From the NCBI GenBank assembly GCA_900548635.1, contig URLP01000097.1:1-6992 (forward strand): a DNA stretch of 6,992 nt. The letters run 5' to 3'. Shown one piece after another: positions 5,428 to 6,992 of the stretch (position 1 is the first letter of the stretch; every line of letters starts with the position of its first letter). The notes under the pieces were generated by a model. That model was not told where the DNA came from. It saw nothing but the letters and a program-made list of their open reading frames with translations, and did not search any database. The stretch is from an uncultured Megasphaera sp. Lineage in GTDB: Bacteria > Bacillota > Negativicutes > Veillonellales > Megasphaeraceae. Made by a program: the position numbers and the translations under genes.

Positions 5428-6537
5428 GTGAATAAGGCATACCGATACAGGCTCTATCCAACGGCTGAACAAAAAATTATGTTTGCCAAGACTTTCGGCT
5501 GTGTCCGATTCATCTATAACAAGATGCTTGGCGACCGCCTTGACTACTACAAAGAAACAGGCAAGAAACTGAACAATACTCCCGCACAGTATAAGGAAGA
5601 TTTTCCTTGGCTGAAAGAAGTGGACAGCCTTGCTCTTGCGAATGCACAGATGAACCTGAGCAAAGCATACAATAACTTTTTTAGAAATCGAAAGCATTTT
5701 GGCAAGCCACGCTTCAAATCGAAAAAGACAGGTCATGCTTCGTATTCTACGAACAATCAGAAAGGATCTGTCCGATTAGAAGGAAATAAGGTTAAATTGC
5801 CTAAAGTTGGTTGGGTAAAATTATGTCTGCATCGTCCCCTGATGGAAAACAGCACGATAAAGACCGTTACCATAAGCAGAACACCTTCAGGAAAATTCTA
5901 TATCAGTATTTTGGTGGAGTACGAAAACCAAATACTCCCTATAATGCCGAAGAAATTTCTTGGGCTTGATTTTGCCATGCACGGTCTATATGTTGCTTCT
6001 GACGAAGAGGATGCGAATTATCCAGACTTTTTGCGTAAAGCCGAGAAGAGATTGGCTCAAGCACAAAGAAAACTATCCAAAAGGCAAAAAGGAAGCCACA
6101 ATCGTGAAAAGCAAAGGCTTCGCGTAGCTGTGCTTCATGAGAAAATTGCCAATCAACGTCGCGACTTTCTACATAAGAAAGCTCGCAATCTGGCAGACAA
6201 ATATGATGCTATTGGTATCGAGGATATCAGCGTCAAGGCGATGGCTAAACGCAAGAAAGGCGGTAAATTCAGTTTTGGTAAGTCCGTAGCCGACAATGGT
6301 TGGAATATGTTCACAAACATGTTGGAATATAAGCTGGCTTGGCAAGGCAAACAGCTTATCAAGATAGACAAATGGTATCCAAGCAGTCAGCTATGCCATG
6401 TTTGCGGTTACCAGAACAATGAAACGAAAGATTTGTCTATACGAGAATGGGATTGCCCGAAATGTGGCAGTCATCATGACAGAGATAAGAACGCTGCCAT
6501 AAATATACGAGAAGAAGCTAGGCGAATATCTGCCTGA
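5428..6537 (+). CDS. tnpB: TnpB, RNA-guided RuvC-type nuclease of an IS200/IS605 element
   Basis: A 369-residue protein starting at GTG 5428 with ribosome-binding site AGGTGA (5415-5420). Established role: TnpB binds an omegaRNA made from the element's right end and cuts DNA matching the guide beside a short motif; it is the ancestor of Cas12. The N-terminal Y-R-Y-R-L-Y-P-T and F-G-C-V-R-F-I-Y-N are typical of the family. RuvC-I: L-G-L-D-F-A with Asp181. RuvC-II: I-G-I-E-D with Glu265. RuvC-III: H-D-R-D-K-N-A-A-I-N-I with Asp351/353. The zinc ribbon has Cys323, 326, 343 and 346. All catalytic and zinc residues are present, so the enzyme looks intact. Length is slightly below the common 370-410 because stops at 6535 and 6547 cut off a tail still readable in frame downstream. 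Codon use looks more AT-rich than the neighbours, consistent with transfer. Confidence 0.95.
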   Translation: MNKAYRYRLYPTAEQKIMFAKTFGCVRFIYNKMLGDRLDYYKETGKKLNNTPAQYKEDFPWLKEVDSLALANAQMNLSKAYNNFFRNRKHFGKPRFKSKKTGHASYSTNNQKGSVRLEGNKVKLPKVGWVKLCLHRPLMENSTIKTVTISRTPSGKFYISILVEYENQILPIMPKKFLGLDFAMHGLYVASDEEDANYPDFLRKAEKRLAQAQRKLSKRQKGSHNREKQRLRVAVLHEKIANQRRDFLHKKARNLADKYDAIGIEDISVKAMAKRKKGGKFSFGKSVADNGWNMFTNMLEYKLAWQGKQLIKIDKWYPSSQLCHVCGYQNNETKDLSIREWDCPKCGSHHDRDKNAAINIREEARRISA

Positions 6538-6540
6538 CAT

Positions 6541-6677
6541 AACGCATAAAGTACCGTGGGTCGCGCGGGAATCTACGCCTGTGGAGAGAGTGTAAGCCTC
6601 AGCAGTTCCTCGGAGCTGTAGTGCTGTTCTCGTTGAAGCAGGAAGCTCCCGCCTCTATCCGGTGGGGGTACGTTCAC
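6541..6677 (+). ncRNA. Predicted omegaRNA (reRNA) scaffold at the right end of the IS
   Basis: The non-coding stretch after tnpB shows the form of an IS200/IS605 right end. Stem CAGTTC (6603-6608) pairs with GAGCTG (6613-6618) around a CTCG loop. Stem CTCCCGCC (6646-6653) pairs with GGTGGGGG (6661-6668) around a 7-base loop, followed by GTTCAC ending at 6677. Known for TnpB systems: this segment is the guide-RNA scaffold, and the guide is the 16-20 bases beyond the element, here starting TTCCTTCAATACC at 6678. The 5' end of the RNA is not defined; in relatives it lies within or near the tnpB 3' end. The 3' boundary is assigned by resemblance to such ends. Confidence 0.75.
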
Positions 6678-6761
6678 TTCCTTCAATACCATTATGTTAC
6701 AGAATCGAATGCCGTATTGCAAGGGATTTCACTTATGTTTCCAAAATAGGGAGGCCAAGCC
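6678..6761 (+). other. leuS leader, right flank of the IS insertion
   Basis: These 84 bases separate the IS end from leuS. The only clear signal is the strong ribosome-binding site AGGGAGG (6748-6754), 7 bases before the ATG. I found no T-box (no GGTGG-ACCGCG antiterminator sequence), no terminator and no convincing promoter. The leuS promoter may therefore lie beyond the insertion, inside the IS, or be too weak to recognise by eye. Confidence 0.6.
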
Positions 6762-6992
6762 ATGATCAGTGAAAAGTATGAACCCCATAAGGCGGAAGCC
6801 AAATGGCAAAAGTATTGGGAAGATCATCATACCTACAAGGTCAGTAATGATGATCCCCGCCCCAAATATTACGTCCTTGAAATGTTCCCGTATCCTTCGG
6901 GCAACCTTCATATGGGGCACGTACGGAACTATTCCATTGGTGATGTCGTTGCTCGTTTCCGTACCATGCGGGGCTACAACGTCCTTCATCCC
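6762..6992 (+). CDS. leuS: Leucyl-tRNA synthetase, N-terminal 77 codons; 3' end outside the window
   Basis: The frame from ATG 6762 stays open to the window end. The protein begins with the usual class I leucyl-tRNA synthetase start: Y-x-P-H-x-x-E-A-K-W-Q-K-Y-W near residues 6-19, then Y-Y-V-L-E-M-F-P-Y-P-S-G-N-L-H-M-G-H. H-M-G-H (50-53) is the ATP-binding HIGH motif. R-N-Y-S-I-G-D-V-V-A-R-F and G-Y-N-V-L-H-P follow as in bacterial LeuS. The enzyme charges tRNA-Leu with leucine in the cytoplasm and is essential. The full protein is normally about 800-870 residues, so under a tenth is visible. It is a housekeeping gene, so the IS to its left marks an insertion beside core chromosome. Confidence 0.96.
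   Translation, partial: MISEKYEPHKAEAKWQKYWEDHHTYKVSNDDPRPKYYVLEMFPYPSGNLHMGHVRNYSIGDVVARFRTMRGYNVLHP

Larger units (their letters stand above)
5062..6677 (+). mobile_element. IS200/IS605-family element: decayed tnpA, intact tnpB, omegaRNA-type right end
   Basis: Between the cupin stop and the leuS leader lies about 1.6 kb that looks, by eye, more AT-rich than its flanks. It holds a left-end hairpin region (5068-5143), a broken Y1 transposase gene (5217-5420), a tnpB gene (5428-6537) and a right end with a strong subterminal hairpin (6646-6668) finishing GTTCAC at 6677. Stems at both ends share the pattern CTCC...CC and GGTGGGG, as expected if one transposase recognised both. Elements of this family move as single-stranded DNA and leave no terminal inverted repeats or target duplication, so none are expected. 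The right boundary is fairly firm by similarity to known right ends. The left boundary is a guess: it could be just after the cupin stop, or inside, for example after TTTAC at 5119-5123. Confidence 0.85.

Noticed and set aside
6678..6761. T-box riboswitch upstream of leuS.
   Set aside because: The leader is too short and has no T-box core sequence or terminator; the strong hairpin just before it belongs to the IS right end.

Overview
The window looks like chromosomal DNA of an anaerobic Firmicute with moderately high GC. Strong Shine-Dalgarno sequences, Sec and lipoprotein signals, and the mix of genes fit the Negativicutes (Megasphaera-like). That placement is inference from protein style, not a computed assignment.

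Region 1 (1-2271): the 3' part of a cytoplasmic alpha/beta hydrolase overlaps by 7 bases a complete, secreted type-B carboxylesterase. A terminator hairpin follows and probably serves both strands. Region 2 (2288-5061): a Cys-rich MerR-family regulator is read leftward. Divergent from it are three genes read rightward: a small cytoplasmic flavodoxin-fold NAD(P)H:FMN reductase-like protein, a flavodoxin-domain lipoprotein, and a secreted two-domain cupin. The promoter of the three-gene unit has the MerR signature: TTGACC and TATACT 19 bp apart, with a perfect 8-1-8 palindrome in between. The unit therefore reads as a thiol- or electrophile-sensing redox operon whose products act partly outside the cytoplasm. 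The two esterases point the same way (small-molecule detoxification or scavenging), but no shared regulation is visible.

Region 3 (about 5062-6677): an IS200/IS605-family element inserted between the cupin gene and leuS. It has a hairpin-rich left end, a decayed tnpA whose N-terminal, middle and C-terminal blocks survive but are separated by two internal deletions and stop codons, an apparently intact tnpB (RNA-guided nuclease), and a right end with the form of an omegaRNA 3' end. The predicted guide is the DNA just right of the element, the leuS leader. Region 4 (6678-6992): an 84-bp leader with a strong ribosome-binding site and the first 77 codons of leuS (leucyl-tRNA synthetase), cut by the window end.

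No wholly new system is evident. The best leads are the well-defined MerR operator and redox operon, and the TnpB/omegaRNA unit kept intact beside a dead transposase.
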